From NCBI GenBank assembly GCA_028718125.1, contig JAQUMN010000015.1, positions 21,640 through 85,639 on the forward strand: 64,000 nucleotides of DNA, in the 5' to 3' direction. Of this stretch, positions 35,912 through 44,869 are shown piece after piece; positions within the stretch are counted from its first letter, which is position 1; each line of letters begins with the position of its first letter. The notes beneath the pieces were generated by a model. It did not search any database and had not been told where the DNA came from. It worked only from the letters and a program-made list of their open reading frames with translations. The translations under genes and the position numbers were made by a program. The DNA comes from Kiritimatiellia bacterium. Its GTDB lineage: Bacteria; Verrucomicrobiota; Kiritimatiellia; JAAZAB01.

Positions 35912-36946
35912 CTATTCTTTTCCGACCTCCACGTTCAGGGATGCGAAACGGGCCAGCAAAATGTCATCAAACCAGAGGACGCTGGTCAGATTCAACCAGG
36001 CGCCGATCTGCAGGCGGCCGCCAAACGACACCGTGTCATCTTCCGGCATGACGGGCTTGGCCTTGACGGCGTCCGGATCATCCAGCGGCTCGGGCGTCGC
36101 CACAGCCTTGCGCGCTGGCGGTTTTGCGGCGGTGTACAACCCGTAGATTGTCATCCAGTCATAATCATACTGTGGCCACTTTATTCCTATCACACCCGGA
36201 ATCTGCGCGTTTGCGTAAGCCATGGGCACCGGCGAAAGATTACGCGACTTGCTGGAGGCGGCCAAGATCAACTGTTCCCCGCGGTGCAACGGCTCGTTCA
36301 GCTTTAACGTGCCCGCTGCGATGAAGGCGCCGCCGCCGGGGGAGTTGGTGCTCGTGCGCAGACACATGCTCACCGAACCCGAGCAGGGGTCGTTGGTCGA
36401 GCGACCGCTCCCTTCGCCCAAGATGCCCGCCCAGGAACCCCATCCGGCCGCCAACTGCGGATTTTTCGGGTTTTCCTCCTCAAACCCGGGATTGCGAATG
36501 CAATTCAGCTTCGTATACGCCAGGTTAAGACGCTCGTGCCGGCCCGCCTTCGGATTGTCGTACAACAGGAACAGTTTTTGCTGCCCACCCGCCGGCAAAT
36601 CCACGGTAAACAGCAGGATAAAGCCGAAGTATTCCCGCACATTGGCTACCATCACTGGTTGCTCAAAACCATTTTCATCCGTCAACCGGATATCGCCCAT
36701 GTCCGGCTTCATGCCATCCTGGATTTCGATTTCCACCTTGGCGACGGCGTTTGACACCGGCCGCTGAGTCTGGTTCCGCACGACCAGCGACAGGCGGTGT
36801 TTCCACTGCCCGGCGTCGAGCTTGCGCGGCTCGTTAAACGCAACCGCATTGGTTGCGGGGAGCGCCAAGCACGTCCCGCATCCGCAAGTCCACAACAAGA
36901 CCACCCCCACCCCAACCATGATCCATCGATTCATTCTCGATTGCAT
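35912..36946 (-). CDS. Secreted protein of unknown function
   Basis: About 344 residues from the Met at 36946 (MQSRMNRWIMVG); a Met at 36934 is also possible. A signal peptide ends near LALPATNA, with a Cys-rich hydrophobic core (LLWTCGCGTC). The mature part begins with a beta-sandwich-like stretch (SLVVRNQTQRPVSNAVAKVE), then a segment like galactose-binding modules (CIRNPGFEEENP ... GWGSWAG), which suggests carbohydrate binding. The Pro/Lys-rich stretch near residues 280-310 looks like a linker. Function unknown; it sits between two broken genes. Confidence 0.6.
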   Translation of the reverse strand: MQSRMNRWIMVGVGVVLLWTCGCGTCLALPATNAVAFNEPRKLDAGQWKHRLSLVVRNQTQRPVSNAVAKVEIEIQDGMKPDMGDIRLTDENGFEQPVMVANVREYFGFILLFTVDLPAGGQQKLFLLYDNPKAGRHERLNLAYTKLNCIRNPGFEEENPKNPQLAAGWGSWAGILGEGSGRSTNDPCSGSVSMCLRTSTNSPGGGAFIAAGTLKLNEPLHRGEQLILAASSKSRNLSPVPMAYANAQIPGVIGIKWPQYDYDWMTIYGLYTAAKPPARKAVATPEPLDDPDAVKAKPVMPEDDTVSFGGRLQIGAWLNLTSVLWFDDILLARFASLNVEVGKE

Positions 36947-36985
36947 GTGTGCACCTTTATTGAATGCCAACACTATTAGCGTTCA

Positions 36986-37291
36986 TTATATTTGCTCGAC
37001 CCCGTTAAATCTGATGCCGGTATAGATTTTAATGCTCCGCGGCGTTGTCTTCAGCGCCCGCGCCACGAGAGCGGACTTCAGGCGGACCCGGTCCCCATCT
37101 ACGCGGGCGCCGGCCTTCCGCAACAGGGCACATGCTTCCGTGTCTTGGACCCGCACCCCAGTTTTCTCCAGGATATCCAACGAGGCCCGGTGAATCTTCT
37201 GGATCTGCTGCCGGTTAGGAATGCCAAGCGAAATGTTTGCCGAATTTCCAATTTGTTTTTCTGTCATGAAATCATCCTTAGCATTTTGCAC
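36986..37291 (-). pseudogene. Truncated MttB-family methyltransferase (N-terminal 100 residues)
   Basis: A 101-residue frame starting near a Met at 37267 or 37291. It matches the start of trimethylamine methyltransferase (MttB) family proteins: IQKIHRASLDILEKTGVRV, a GARVDGDRVRLKSALV stretch, then KIYTGIRFNG. Family proteins have about 480 residues, so roughly four fifths are missing. It ends at a stop 13 bases before the frame of the secreted-protein gene. It is probably a remnant after a deletion. Confidence 0.65.
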
Positions 37292-37417
37292 ATATTCAAG
37301 CGGCGCCGGAATGCAACGGGCAGATTATGTTAGTCGCTTTTCCCATGGAAAACAATGCGGCATTTCGCCCCTAAATCCACGCGTAAAAATGCGCGGCTCG
37401 GGTCCATTCACGTGTTC

Positions 37418-37446
37418 TTGACACCATTCCTAAAGATGCCTACGCT
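37418..37446 (+). promoter_or_regulatory. Possible promoter of the reductase gene
   Basis: A perfect TTGACA at 37418-37423 is followed after 17 bases by TACGCT (three of six -10 positions). It lies 130 bases upstream of the reductase start. The 285-base gap 37292-37576 also has small hairpins (AGCCTCAGGCT, CACGGAGAGCCGTG) and no gene. Confidence 0.3.
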
Positions 37447-37576
37447 CTTCCTCAGCCATTTGTAAGCTGCATGTTTCTATGCGTATTTGTTCAGCCTCAG
37501 GCTAATCCGCCTCCGGCGGAAAATACACGGAGAGCCGTGCAAGCCATAATGCTTTTCAGGGCCACGGGGAACAACA

Positions 37577-38599
37577 ATGCCTGAATCTACCGGAACAACC
37601 GCCTACGTCACCATCAACGACCAACCGGCTTTTTCAACGCCGACCGGGCGCTCACTACTGGCAACGTTGAAAGCGCGGGACATCTTTATACCTTCCGCCT
37701 GCGGCGGGCATGGCGTGTGCGGGCTGTGCCGGGTCAAGGTGCTTTCGGATGCCGGGCCGCACACCAGCCGGGAGGAAGCGCTTCTTAGCGCTGCAGATCG
37801 CCTGGCCGGCATGCGCCTGTCCTGCCAGGTGATGGTGGAACGCGATCTCAAGCTTATTATCCCGAACGATTTTTTCCACGCGCGCGAATACAAGGCGGAA
37901 GTCGTCGCTCTCCGGGATCTGACAGCGGATATCCGCGAGATTACGCTCCAGCTTCGATCCCCGCCGGTTATCGATTTCAAGGCCGGGCAATATATCCAAT
38001 TTCGCATCCCGCCTTACGCCGCCGTACGCCGGTTCACCGAACGCGCCTATTCCATTGCCTCGCCGCCCTCGGCGCACAACCGGCTGGAACTGGAAGTTCG
38101 CAAGGTGCTGAACGGCGTGGGCACGACGTATATCTTCGATCACCTGCGGTTAAACACCCCGGTGACCTTCAATGGCCCCTACGGCAATTTCTTTCTGCAC
38201 GAAAACGACCTTGAGATCATCCTGATCGCCGGCGGTTCGGGCATGGCGCCCATGAAAGCCATACTGTTGGATATCAAGGAACGCAGCATTCGGCGGAAAA
38301 TCCGATATTTCTTCGGCGCCCGCACACGGGATAATCTCTTCCTGCTGGATGAAATGCAGTCCTTTGAACAAAGCCTGCCGGATTTCCGGTTTATCCCGGC
38401 GCTTTCCAGGCCATTGCCGGAGGACCAGTGGCAGGGAGAAACAGGGCTCATCACGGAAGTGCTGAAGCGACAGCTGGCAGACCAGTATCCCGGGGAAGCC
38501 TATCTTTGCGGCAGCCCATCCATGATCCAGGCCTGCATTAATGTACTGTGTGAAAAAGGCGTTGCAAACGATCGCATATACTACGACTCGTTTGCCTGA
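37577..38599 (+). CDS. 2Fe-2S ferredoxin-NAD(P)H oxidoreductase (soluble NqrF-like)
   Basis: A 340-residue flavoprotein. The N-terminal plant-type [2Fe-2S] domain has Cys42, Cys48, Cys51 and Cys83 (ACGGHGVCGLC ... LSC). The FAD domain shows RAYSIASPP, and the NAD(P)-binding part has LIAGGSGMAPMKAIL and YLCGSPSMIQACINVL. The layout equals subunit F of Na+-NQR without its N-terminal TM helix, or the reductase of an aromatic-ring oxygenase. No other nqr genes are nearby. The next gene starts 12 bases downstream. Confidence 0.85.
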   Translation: MPESTGTTAYVTINDQPAFSTPTGRSLLATLKARDIFIPSACGGHGVCGLCRVKVLSDAGPHTSREEALLSAADRLAGMRLSCQVMVERDLKLIIPNDFFHAREYKAEVVALRDLTADIREITLQLRSPPVIDFKAGQYIQFRIPPYAAVRRFTERAYSIASPPSAHNRLELEVRKVLNGVGTTYIFDHLRLNTPVTFNGPYGNFFLHENDLEIILIAGGSGMAPMKAILLDIKERSIRRKIRYFFGARTRDNLFLLDEMQSFEQSLPDFRFIPALSRPLPEDQWQGETGLITEVLKRQLADQYPGEAYLCGSPSMIQACINVLCEKGVANDRIYYDSFA

Positions 38600-38611
38600 C
38601 CGAGGTGATCC

Positions 38612-39079
38612 ATGAAAAAAACCGATGTCCCGAACGCCATCGAACAAACCCTGCGCCAGGCAAGCGCCACGCGCGAAGGATTCCTGGGGCCGGACTCCCG
38701 GAGCCTGGCGGCCATTCTCCGGGCGGATGATAAAGCCGTGCGGCAACGCGGGCTGACCCATGCGCGCATCGCCAAGCAGCTGCTTGCCTTACGACAGGCC
38801 GGCTGGAAGGGATTGGGTGAACTTGTGTCCGTCCCCCCGCATTTCGAGGTGCGCGTTGACGCCGCACGGGGCAAACTCCCCTGCCCCTTCGGCGATCCGG
38901 GATCGTTTGCGAAAGTAAACACCACCGTCTGCAACCTGGAGCGCGGGACGGAAATCACGTTTACCGACTTGAATATTCACCTGATTGCCATACACGGATT
39001 TTATGAGGGCCGCGGCGCCCCGTTCCGTCTCGACCCGGAGCAATTGATGGACACGCTGGAAATGGGAAGAGACCCGTGA
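38612..39079 (+). CDS. Hypothetical protein linked to the reductase
   Basis: A 155-residue soluble protein; no signal peptide or membrane helix. It begins with a helical part (about 1-70) and ends with a beta-rich part (VPPHFEVRVDAARGKLPCPF; LNIHLIAIHGFYEGRGAPFRL). No family was recognised with certainty. It starts 12 bases after the ferredoxin reductase and probably works with it, for example as an accessory of a flavin or Fe-S enzyme (inference). Confidence 0.6.
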   Translation: MKKTDVPNAIEQTLRQASATREGFLGPDSRSLAAILRADDKAVRQRGLTHARIAKQLLALRQAGWKGLGELVSVPPHFEVRVDAARGKLPCPFGDPGSFAKVNTTVCNLERGTEITFTDLNIHLIAIHGFYEGRGAPFRLDPEQLMDTLEMGRDP

Positions 39080-39175
39080 AGCAATCCGCAGGGTGCTTCA
39101 CTTGCTGCATCCTCATGTTGCGACAACGGCCAGGCGCGTCCACACGCACCTGGCCGTCGCGCTATCATCGGATGA

Positions 39176-39781
39176 TTATTTCGCCGCTTCGGCAGGCGCC
39201 GCAGGCGCAGGAGTCGCCGCAGGCACTGTCGCTTCGGCAGGAGCCGCAACCGGGGCCGCAGGCGCCGCAGCCGGAGCCGCTTTCATACCGCATTTGGAGG
39301 CATCCAACCCGCAGGGCATGGTCTTGCCAAGGACATCCGGCTTGCAGCAGCCGGGAGAATCCTTGTCCATCTTGCATTTATCGCATTTCACGGCATCGGG
39401 CTTACAGCACTTGTCCGAGCCCTGGTATTCGCCGCACTTCGGGCACACGACGCACACGCACTCGGGCTGTTCGCCGTTGGCTTTGATCTTGGCAATGGCC
39501 GCTTTCGGGTCCGCTTTGACTTTATCAATGCAGTCCTTGCAGCACACGAAGATCCGAACGCCTTCGGCATCCACAAATATATCCTTGCTGCACTTGCCGC
39601 CCATGATCGGGCAGAGCGTCTGAGCCTTGGCCGCCGCCGTGTCCTTGGCCATGCTGCAGGTCGCAGCAGCCGGAGCCGCAGGCGCAGCCGCCGGAGCCGC
39701 CGCTTCCTGTGCCACCAAACCCGCTACCAAACCCATAGTAATCGCCGCCGCCAATGCACTCATCATTCCTTCATGTTTCAT
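39176..39781 (-). CDS. Secreted cysteine-rich protein with alanine/proline-rich ends
   Basis: About 201 residues from the Met at 39781, which has GGAG just upstream; Met at 39793 is alternative. A signal peptide (to about VAGLVAQEA) is followed by an Ala/Pro-rich spacer, a cysteine-rich core with about 18 Cys in pairs (LCPIMGGKCSKDIFV, FVCCKDCIDKVKADP, CPKCGEYQGSDKCCK, CDKCKMDKDSPGCCK) and an Ala/Pro-rich end. The first block resembles TRASH/YHS-type metal-binding segments. Periplasmic heavy-metal binding is inferred. It follows the thioredoxin gene by about 80 bases on the same strand. Confidence 0.65.
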   Translation of the reverse strand: MKHEGMMSALAAAITMGLVAGLVAQEAAAPAAAPAAPAAATCSMAKDTAAAKAQTLCPIMGGKCSKDIFVDAEGVRIFVCCKDCIDKVKADPKAAIAKIKANGEQPECVCVVCPKCGEYQGSDKCCKPDAVKCDKCKMDKDSPGCCKPDVLGKTMPCGLDASKCGMKAAPAAAPAAPVAAPAEATVPAATPAPAAPAEAAK

Positions 39782-39862
39782 AGGCATCTCCATTTTTGTT
39801 TGATCGATAATAAACTGGTTTTACTGATTGCCGGTTTAAACTTTTGCCTTGTACCTCCTTGT

Positions 39863-40312
39863 TTATTTGTTGCCAAATTGTTTCAACAAATCTTTCAGAT
39901 GATCCACGTATGCTGCCGCCCCGCCCCGCCGATAACCGGTGCGGGCAATGACTTTGCCGCCGGCATCCAGGAGCAATACGGTGGGAAACCCCTCGACAGC
40001 GTATGTCCTGCTTAACTGCTCGTTTTGCGCCTTCAAGTCGGCCGTCTGTTCTTTGCCGCGCGGGAAGTCGGCGATAAACAATATCAGGTTTCCCTTGGCA
40101 AACTCGTTGAATTCCTTTTGCGAAAATACTTCTTTGTCGAGCTTGATGCACCAGCCGCACCAGTCGGATCCCGAAAAATCCGCCAGGATCGGCAGTTTCT
40201 TTTCAGCCGCTTCTTTCTTGGCCTTGTTAAAATCTGTCAGCCACCCCTCGCCCGCCAGGGCACAGGACCCAAACAGGATTGCCAACAACAGTCCAGCCAT
40301 TAGTCGTTTCAT
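39863..40312 (-). CDS. Periplasmic thioredoxin-like protein
   Basis: A 149-residue protein with a signal peptide (1-20) and a thioredoxin fold. The redox motif is CGWC (Cys52, Cys55) in FSGSDWCGWCIKL, and the cis-Pro loop is GFPTVLLLDAGG. It belongs to the thioredoxin_7/DUF255-like group of periplasmic thiol reductases. The downstream Cys-rich protein is a natural substrate candidate (inference). GAGGAGG lies upstream of the ATG. Confidence 0.85.
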   Translation of the reverse strand: MKRLMAGLLLAILFGSCALAGEGWLTDFNKAKKEAAEKKLPILADFSGSDWCGWCIKLDKEVFSQKEFNEFAKGNLILFIADFPRGKEQTADLKAQNEQLSRTYAVEGFPTVLLLDAGGKVIARTGYRRGGAAAYVDHLKDLLKQFGNK

Positions 40313-40359
40313 AATGCCTCCTCATTTTACTTTCCGTTCGAACCATTAAAGACAGTGCT

Positions 40360-41469
40360 CTACCGCGGCGTGGCATCCGGCAGTCCGCCGTCAACTGGGA
40401 TCGTGGCGCCGGTCGTCGGCGTTTGCCGGGTGGCAAAGAAAAGCACGGCATTGGCCACGTGGTCGGACGTTACCCGGGCTTTCAGTAAATTCCGGCTGCG
40501 ATAATAGTCTTCCAGCCCCTTTTCATCAAGGCCGCGGGCCTTCATTCGCGAAGGACCGACCTCGGCCCATAACCCCGACTTGCGCTTGCCATCGGAAAAA
40601 ACAGCATCGGGCGCCACCATGTTCACACGGATATCGAAGCCCGCCAATTCCAGGCTGGCGATGCGCGCCAACTGATGGGCCGCAGCCTTGGTGGCACTGT
40701 AGGCCCCGAATTGGGCGCCCGGGGCAAACACGTTCTTGGTGGAAACCAGGATGATGTCGCCGCCCGTCGCCTGGCGGCATAAACGCCGGCCGGCCTCCGC
40801 CAGGGTCAGCAAGGTCCCTTCCACGTTGACCCGCTCCAACCGCCGGAATGCCTCCAGATCCAACTCAACCAGGGGCGCCACCATGGCAATCCCGGCATTG
40901 ACCACAACAATATCAACACCACCCCATGCCTCGGCTACGGCATTGAATCCGGCGGCTACGGAAGCGGCATCGGTAACATCCATGGTCACGCCCATTATAC
41001 GGCCCCGACTCTCTGAGAGGTCGGGGTCAAGTTCCCTGGCCAGGGCATCCAGGGCTTCACGCGCCAGGTCGGTGGCGGCCACATGCGCGCCCTTCGCCAG
41101 CAAGCTGCGGCAAATCCCCGCCCCGATGGCGCCCGCCGCGCCGGTAACCAGCGCAATTTTATTTTGCAGAGGCGCCTGAACCGACGCCGCCCCGCGCTCA
41201 ATGCAATATGCGCTGCCGCCGGGCACGGTAATCTTATCCGGCCGGACTTTGGCCTGTTGCAGAACTCCCCGCATCTGACTGCGGAGTTCATCGTCCTGGG
41301 CCACACTCTTAACACCATCCAAGGATACCACCGCGCCCGATACCCCGGAGAATGAGGCCCAGGACTTGAATACCACCCTCTGCCAGGGGTCATCGGGAAG
41401 GCGAGAAGGCTCGGCCAGCAGGCCCCGGAGGATAGTCAGAAGGCGGGCGGTATTTACAGGTTCGCCCAT
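40360..41469 (-). CDS. SDR oxidoreductase resembling the C-terminal half of RhaD-type fusions
   Basis: A 369-residue protein. Residues about 100-369 form a Rossmann SDR domain (TGAAGAIGAGICR, VVNAGIAMVAP, Ser in ILVSTKNVF, YSATKAA, and VDGGLPDATPR at the end). The words APGAQFGAYSATKAA and YYRSRNLLK are typical of the dehydrogenase half of bifunctional rhamnulose-1-phosphate aldolase/dehydrogenases. The first 100 residues are a helical remnant of the linking region, without the aldolase. It lies 18 bases after the LsrF-like gene, so both probably act on the same sugar intermediate. Confidence 0.8.
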   Translation of the reverse strand: MGEPVNTARLLTILRGLLAEPSRLPDDPWQRVVFKSWASFSGVSGAVVSLDGVKSVAQDDELRSQMRGVLQQAKVRPDKITVPGGSAYCIERGAASVQAPLQNKIALVTGAAGAIGAGICRSLLAKGAHVAATDLAREALDALARELDPDLSESRGRIMGVTMDVTDAASVAAGFNAVAEAWGGVDIVVVNAGIAMVAPLVELDLEAFRRLERVNVEGTLLTLAEAGRRLCRQATGGDIILVSTKNVFAPGAQFGAYSATKAAAHQLARIASLELAGFDIRVNMVAPDAVFSDGKRKSGLWAEVGPSRMKARGLDEKGLEDYYRSRNLLKARVTSDHVANAVLFFATRQTPTTGATIPVDGGLPDATPR

Positions 41470-41487
41470 AAATAAAATCCAATAATA

Positions 41488-42372
41488 TTACGTTTTTTTC
41501 GCCTTCAGCGCCTGGTAATACTTGAGCGCCTCGGCAGGCTTCATATCCTCATGCACGACCTTGCGAATCGCCTTGATCATGCCTACCGGACAATCGCTCT
41601 GGAAAATGTTCCGGCCCATGTCCACGCCGGCAGCACCTTCCTGGATGGCATTATACGCCATGGTCAGCGCATCCAGTTCCGGCAGTTTCTTGCCGCCGGC
41701 CATGACAATCGGCACCGGACAGGAGGCCGTTATGGTGTCGAACCCCTGCGGGACGTAATAAGTCTTAACCACGTGCGCGCCCAGTTCCGCGCAGATGCGG
41801 CAGGCCAACCTAAAATATTTGGCGTCGCGCGCCATATCCTTGCCAACCGCCGTGACGGCCATGACCGGGATACCGTAGCGCAGGCCAAGATCCACCAGGC
41901 GGGTCATGTTATGGACCGAGCGGGTTTCAAACTCGCCGCCGATGAATACCTGGATCGCCAGGGCCGAGACGTTCATGCGGATGGCATCCTCGATATCCAC
42001 GGCCAATTCCTCGTTGGAGAGCTCCTTCAAAATGCTGGGTCCCCCGCTGGCGCGCATGACGATCGGCCGTTCGCAGGCGGGCGGAATGGTAGAGCGCAGG
42101 ATGCCGCGCGTCAGCATGAGCGCGTCGCAATGGGAAACAAGCGGGACAATATTCAGGTCCACGCGCTCCAACCCCGTGGTGGGGCCCTGAAAATAGCCGT
42201 GGTCAATGGCCAGCATGACCGTATGCGCGTCGCCGGGATTGAAAATCCGCGCCAGGCGGTTTTTCATGCCCCAGTCAAGCGCACCCGAACCTTTCAGGAA
42301 AAAGCCCGGGGTCTTCATGGGGACGTCTTCGTAAAAGCGCTTGCCTTCCTTAAGGGCTTCCGGATCCGGCAT
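41488..42372 (-). CDS. LsrF/DhnA-type class I aldolase or thiolase
   Basis: About 294 residues from the Met at 42372, with AGGAG upstream; the frame back to 42492 is not supported. The sequence follows LsrF closely: [35 protein letters not shown], the Schiff-base region [12 protein letters not shown], and [15 protein letters not shown]. LsrF degrades phospho-AI-2, but lsrK and the lsr transporter genes are absent here. Given the neighbouring SDR and GH95 genes, use in sugar catabolism is more likely (inference). Confidence 0.85.
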   Translation of the reverse strand: MPDPEALKEGKRFYEDVPMKTPGFFLKGSGALDWGMKNRLARIFNPGDAHTVMLAIDHGYFQGPTTGLERVDLNIVPLVSHCDALMLTRGILRSTIPPACERPIVMRASGGPSILKELSNEELAVDIEDAIRMNVSALAIQVFIGGEFETRSVHNMTRLVDLGLRYGIPVMAVTAVGKDMARDAKYFRLACRICAELGAHVVKTYYVPQGFDTITASCPVPIVMAGGKKLPELDALTMAYNAIQEGAAGVDMGRNIFQSDCPVGMIKAIRKVVHEDMKPAEALKYYQALKAKKT

Positions 42373-42551
42373 GACCGTTCTCCTTTTCGATATGCGCAAT
42401 ATGGTTCGAATGGCCGTCATCTTCCCTTTTTTTAACGGGCCTGTCAAGAGCAGGCAACGGCCTGTGCGTGCGACGTCCCGGCTGGTATCCAATTGAACAA
42501 CAGCAATCGCATTTTAGGGCTTCTTTCACAAAAAAGGCGCTGATATCACCG

Positions 42552-43394
42552 TTAACCGTGTGGTTTTTTTTGGACGTGTTTACGGCATTGGGTTGGCGTC
42601 AATCCGAGGTATCTCCGAAATCGTGTTGCGAAATGTCGCTGGTCGTTGTAGCCACAGGCAGCCGTGACCAGCTTAACGGGCAACCCCGTAGTCAAGAGCA
42701 GATCCCGGGCGTGATTGAGGCGGGTCCGTTCGAGCCATCGTTGCGGTGTCTGCCCAATGCATTCACGGAAGAGCCCCCCCAGGCGTGACGGCGACAGGCC
42801 ACAGGCTGCGGCCGCTTCAGGGATTGACGGAGGATTTACAAGCCGCTTGAAAAAGAGCTCTATGGTTGCTTGAACTCTTCGGTCGATCCGCACATCGGCA
42901 ATTTTCAGTTCCGCCTGCAACCATAGCAAGGCCCGCTCCAGGGCATTCATGGCAAGTGCCTGACCGCCGGCCGGACTGATCGCAAAGCGGTGGGCCTGTA
43001 ACAACGAGCGCCTGATCTTTCCGTCATATTTTCGTCCTGCCAGGGCAATTCGACTGAATCGGGGAAATTCCTCTGGAAGATCAAGTAATGGGATCCATTC
43101 AGGCTTTGGCACAAACACAAACCAAATCACCCGCCAGGGTTCGCGCACATCGCGCGGCACCTCCCAAGCATGACTACCGCCCGATTTGAGAATCATAAGA
43201 TCGTGTGGTTGTTCCCAAGTTTCACCCTGCGCCAGGATCTCCCGCACGGTGCCTGAAATCGTGTAGCCAATATTCCAGGTTCTTTCCCCCGCCTGCCATG
43301 TACCTACACTCCGACCTGGCGGATGGGCATGAAATCCATGCTGCAGGACTGAATCGGCCATAGGATCCGGAAAGATGGGATGCGATTTTCTCAT
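42552..43394 (-). CDS. AraC-family transcriptional regulator
   Basis: A 280-residue protein with a cupin-like N-terminal ligand-binding half (about 1-165) and two helix-turn-helix motifs at the C-terminus (PSIPEAAAACGLSPSRLGGL and PVKLVTAACGYNDQRHFATR, then RYLGLTPTQCRK). It is divergent from the UroD-like gene and lies upstream of the LsrF-like gene on its own strand, so it probably controls both arms of the sugar cluster. The 14-bp palindrome at 43465-43478 is a possible operator. Confidence 0.9.
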   Translation of the reverse strand: MRKSHPIFPDPMADSVLQHGFHAHPPGRSVGTWQAGERTWNIGYTISGTVREILAQGETWEQPHDLMILKSGGSHAWEVPRDVREPWRVIWFVFVPKPEWIPLLDLPEEFPRFSRIALAGRKYDGKIRRSLLQAHRFAISPAGGQALAMNALERALLWLQAELKIADVRIDRRVQATIELFFKRLVNPPSIPEAAAACGLSPSRLGGLFRECIGQTPQRWLERTRLNHARDLLLTTGLPVKLVTAACGYNDQRHFATRFRRYLGLTPTQCRKHVQKKPHG

Positions 43395-43464
43395 TTATTC
43401 AACATAAATACTCGATTTACAAACATATATATTCTCGCAGTTATCTAATTACAAGTCTATTTCT

Positions 43465-43478
43465 ATTCGCGCGCGAAT
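43465..43478. promoter_or_regulatory. Perfect palindrome ATTCGCGCGCGAAT between divergent genes
   Basis: A 14-bp self-complementary site in the A/T-rich 194-base divergent region (43395-43588) between the AraC-type regulator and the first UroD-like gene. The contrast with the A/T-rich surroundings makes it stand out. The operator role is inference. Confidence 0.4.
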
Positions 43479-43588
43479 ATTCTCAGCGTAAAAACAAACA
43501 TTCAGAATAGTGCTGATGGGAAGGAACGCTTAATAACAAGACGTAATATGAGCCTCTTGAAACGACCGAGCATAGGAGATGACAGTCA

Positions 43589-44704
43589 GTGACTCACCGG
43601 AAATACTTTCACAAGATCATGCATGGCAAGCCGACCGATTGGGTGCCGAATTATGAACTGGGGTGCTGGGGACAGACGGTTCAACGCTGGCTGGATGAGG
43701 GAATCCCCGGCGACCAGATGTACTGGAACTTCTGGCAGGGCGAACCGTTTTTCAAGATTGACCGCCATGATTACGCTCAGATTAACATGGGCATGATTCC
43801 GTCGTTCGAATATCAGGTCATCGAGGAGACCGAGCACACAATCACAGCGCGGCGTAAGGACGGCATTGTTACGAAAGCCCTGAAGGATGGGACGGTCCGG
43901 GGCACGCGGATGAGCATGGATCAATACATTTCCTTTCCCGTGACGAACCGCGCCAGCTGGCAGGCTGTCAAGCAACGCTATAACCCGAATGCGCCTGTTC
44001 GCTACCCGCTCCTCTGGGATGAGCTGGTACGGACATGGAAAAAACGGGATTATCCGGTCTGCCTGCTGGGCAACGCAAGTTTCGGACTGTATTCCCAACT
44101 GCGCGCATGGGTGGGCACCGAGAACATCTCTTACCTGTTTTACGACGATCCCGCGCTGGTGGAGGAAATGATCGAGTTTAACACGGATTTTCTCCTCCAG
44201 ATTGTGGGACGGGCGTTGCAAGACGTGGAGTTTGATTATTTCAACTTTTTTGAGGACTGCGCCGGCAAGGGCGGCCCACTTTATGGGCCGGAACTATTCA
44301 ACCGGTTTTTCCGCAAGCCGTATCAACGGATTATTGATACCCTGCGCAAAGGCGGCGTAAAATACTTCTGGCTGGACTGCGACGGTGATCCAATGCCGTT
44401 GATTCCGCTGTGGATGGAGGCGGGAATAAACTGTTTCTGGCCGCTGGAACAGGCCTCCGGCATGGACCCCCTGACGTTGCGCAAGAAGTTCGGCAAGGAA
44501 CTCATCCTGGCGGGAGGGATTGACAAAATGGAGATTGCCAAAGGCAAACAGGCCATCGAAAAAGAACTTTACGCTAAAATTCCGCCTCTGTTGGAACAGG
44601 GCGGTTATATCCCGCACTTAGACCACACGGCCTCGCCGGAGATTTCATACAAGGACTTCCTCTACTACATCGAACTGAAGATGAAGCTGATGGGGAGAGG
44701 ATAA
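43589..44704 (+). CDS. Uroporphyrinogen decarboxylase (URO-D)-family protein, paralogue 1
   Basis: A 371-residue TIM-barrel protein of the URO-D/methyltransferase superfamily, starting at GTG with AGGAG ten bases upstream. Family-typical regions are YFWLDCDGDPMPLIPLWMEA, NCFWPLEQASGMDPLTLRK and ILAGGIDKMEIAKGKQAI. True HemE motifs are not seen, so heme synthesis is unlikely. Such proteins often transfer methyl groups to corrinoid or thiol acceptors, and are numerous in Lentisphaerota and Kiritimatiellota. It is followed by a paralogue and a GH95 glycosidase. Confidence 0.8.
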   Translation: MTHRKYFHKIMHGKPTDWVPNYELGCWGQTVQRWLDEGIPGDQMYWNFWQGEPFFKIDRHDYAQINMGMIPSFEYQVIEETEHTITARRKDGIVTKALKDGTVRGTRMSMDQYISFPVTNRASWQAVKQRYNPNAPVRYPLLWDELVRTWKKRDYPVCLLGNASFGLYSQLRAWVGTENISYLFYDDPALVEEMIEFNTDFLLQIVGRALQDVEFDYFNFFEDCAGKGGPLYGPELFNRFFRKPYQRIIDTLRKGGVKYFWLDCDGDPMPLIPLWMEAGINCFWPLEQASGMDPLTLRKKFGKELILAGGIDKMEIAKGKQAIEKELYAKIPPLLEQGGYIPHLDHTASPEISYKDFLYYIELKMKLMGRG

Positions 44705-44869
44705 AACAGGACACTTGTTTAACCCGGTTGATGGTGCGGGAATCGATCTCGGCGCGGTAACGCCGGATACCAATGGCGACTGGCTAATGCCGCTTCAAAA
44801 GGACACTTGCCGGCTGCGGCCAATTTATCAGACCTGGGTCATCGTGCTGTGAACACAAGGAGAGCGCCA

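Noticed and set aside
41488-42372. Autoinducer-2 degradation operon
   Set aside because: Only the LsrF-like gene is present; lsrK, lsrG, lsrR and the transporter are missing, and the neighbours point to sugar metabolism.
41551-42435. Plus-strand open frame of 294 codons opposite the LsrF-like gene
   Set aside because: Arg/His/Gly-rich shadow; the minus strand matches LsrF closely.
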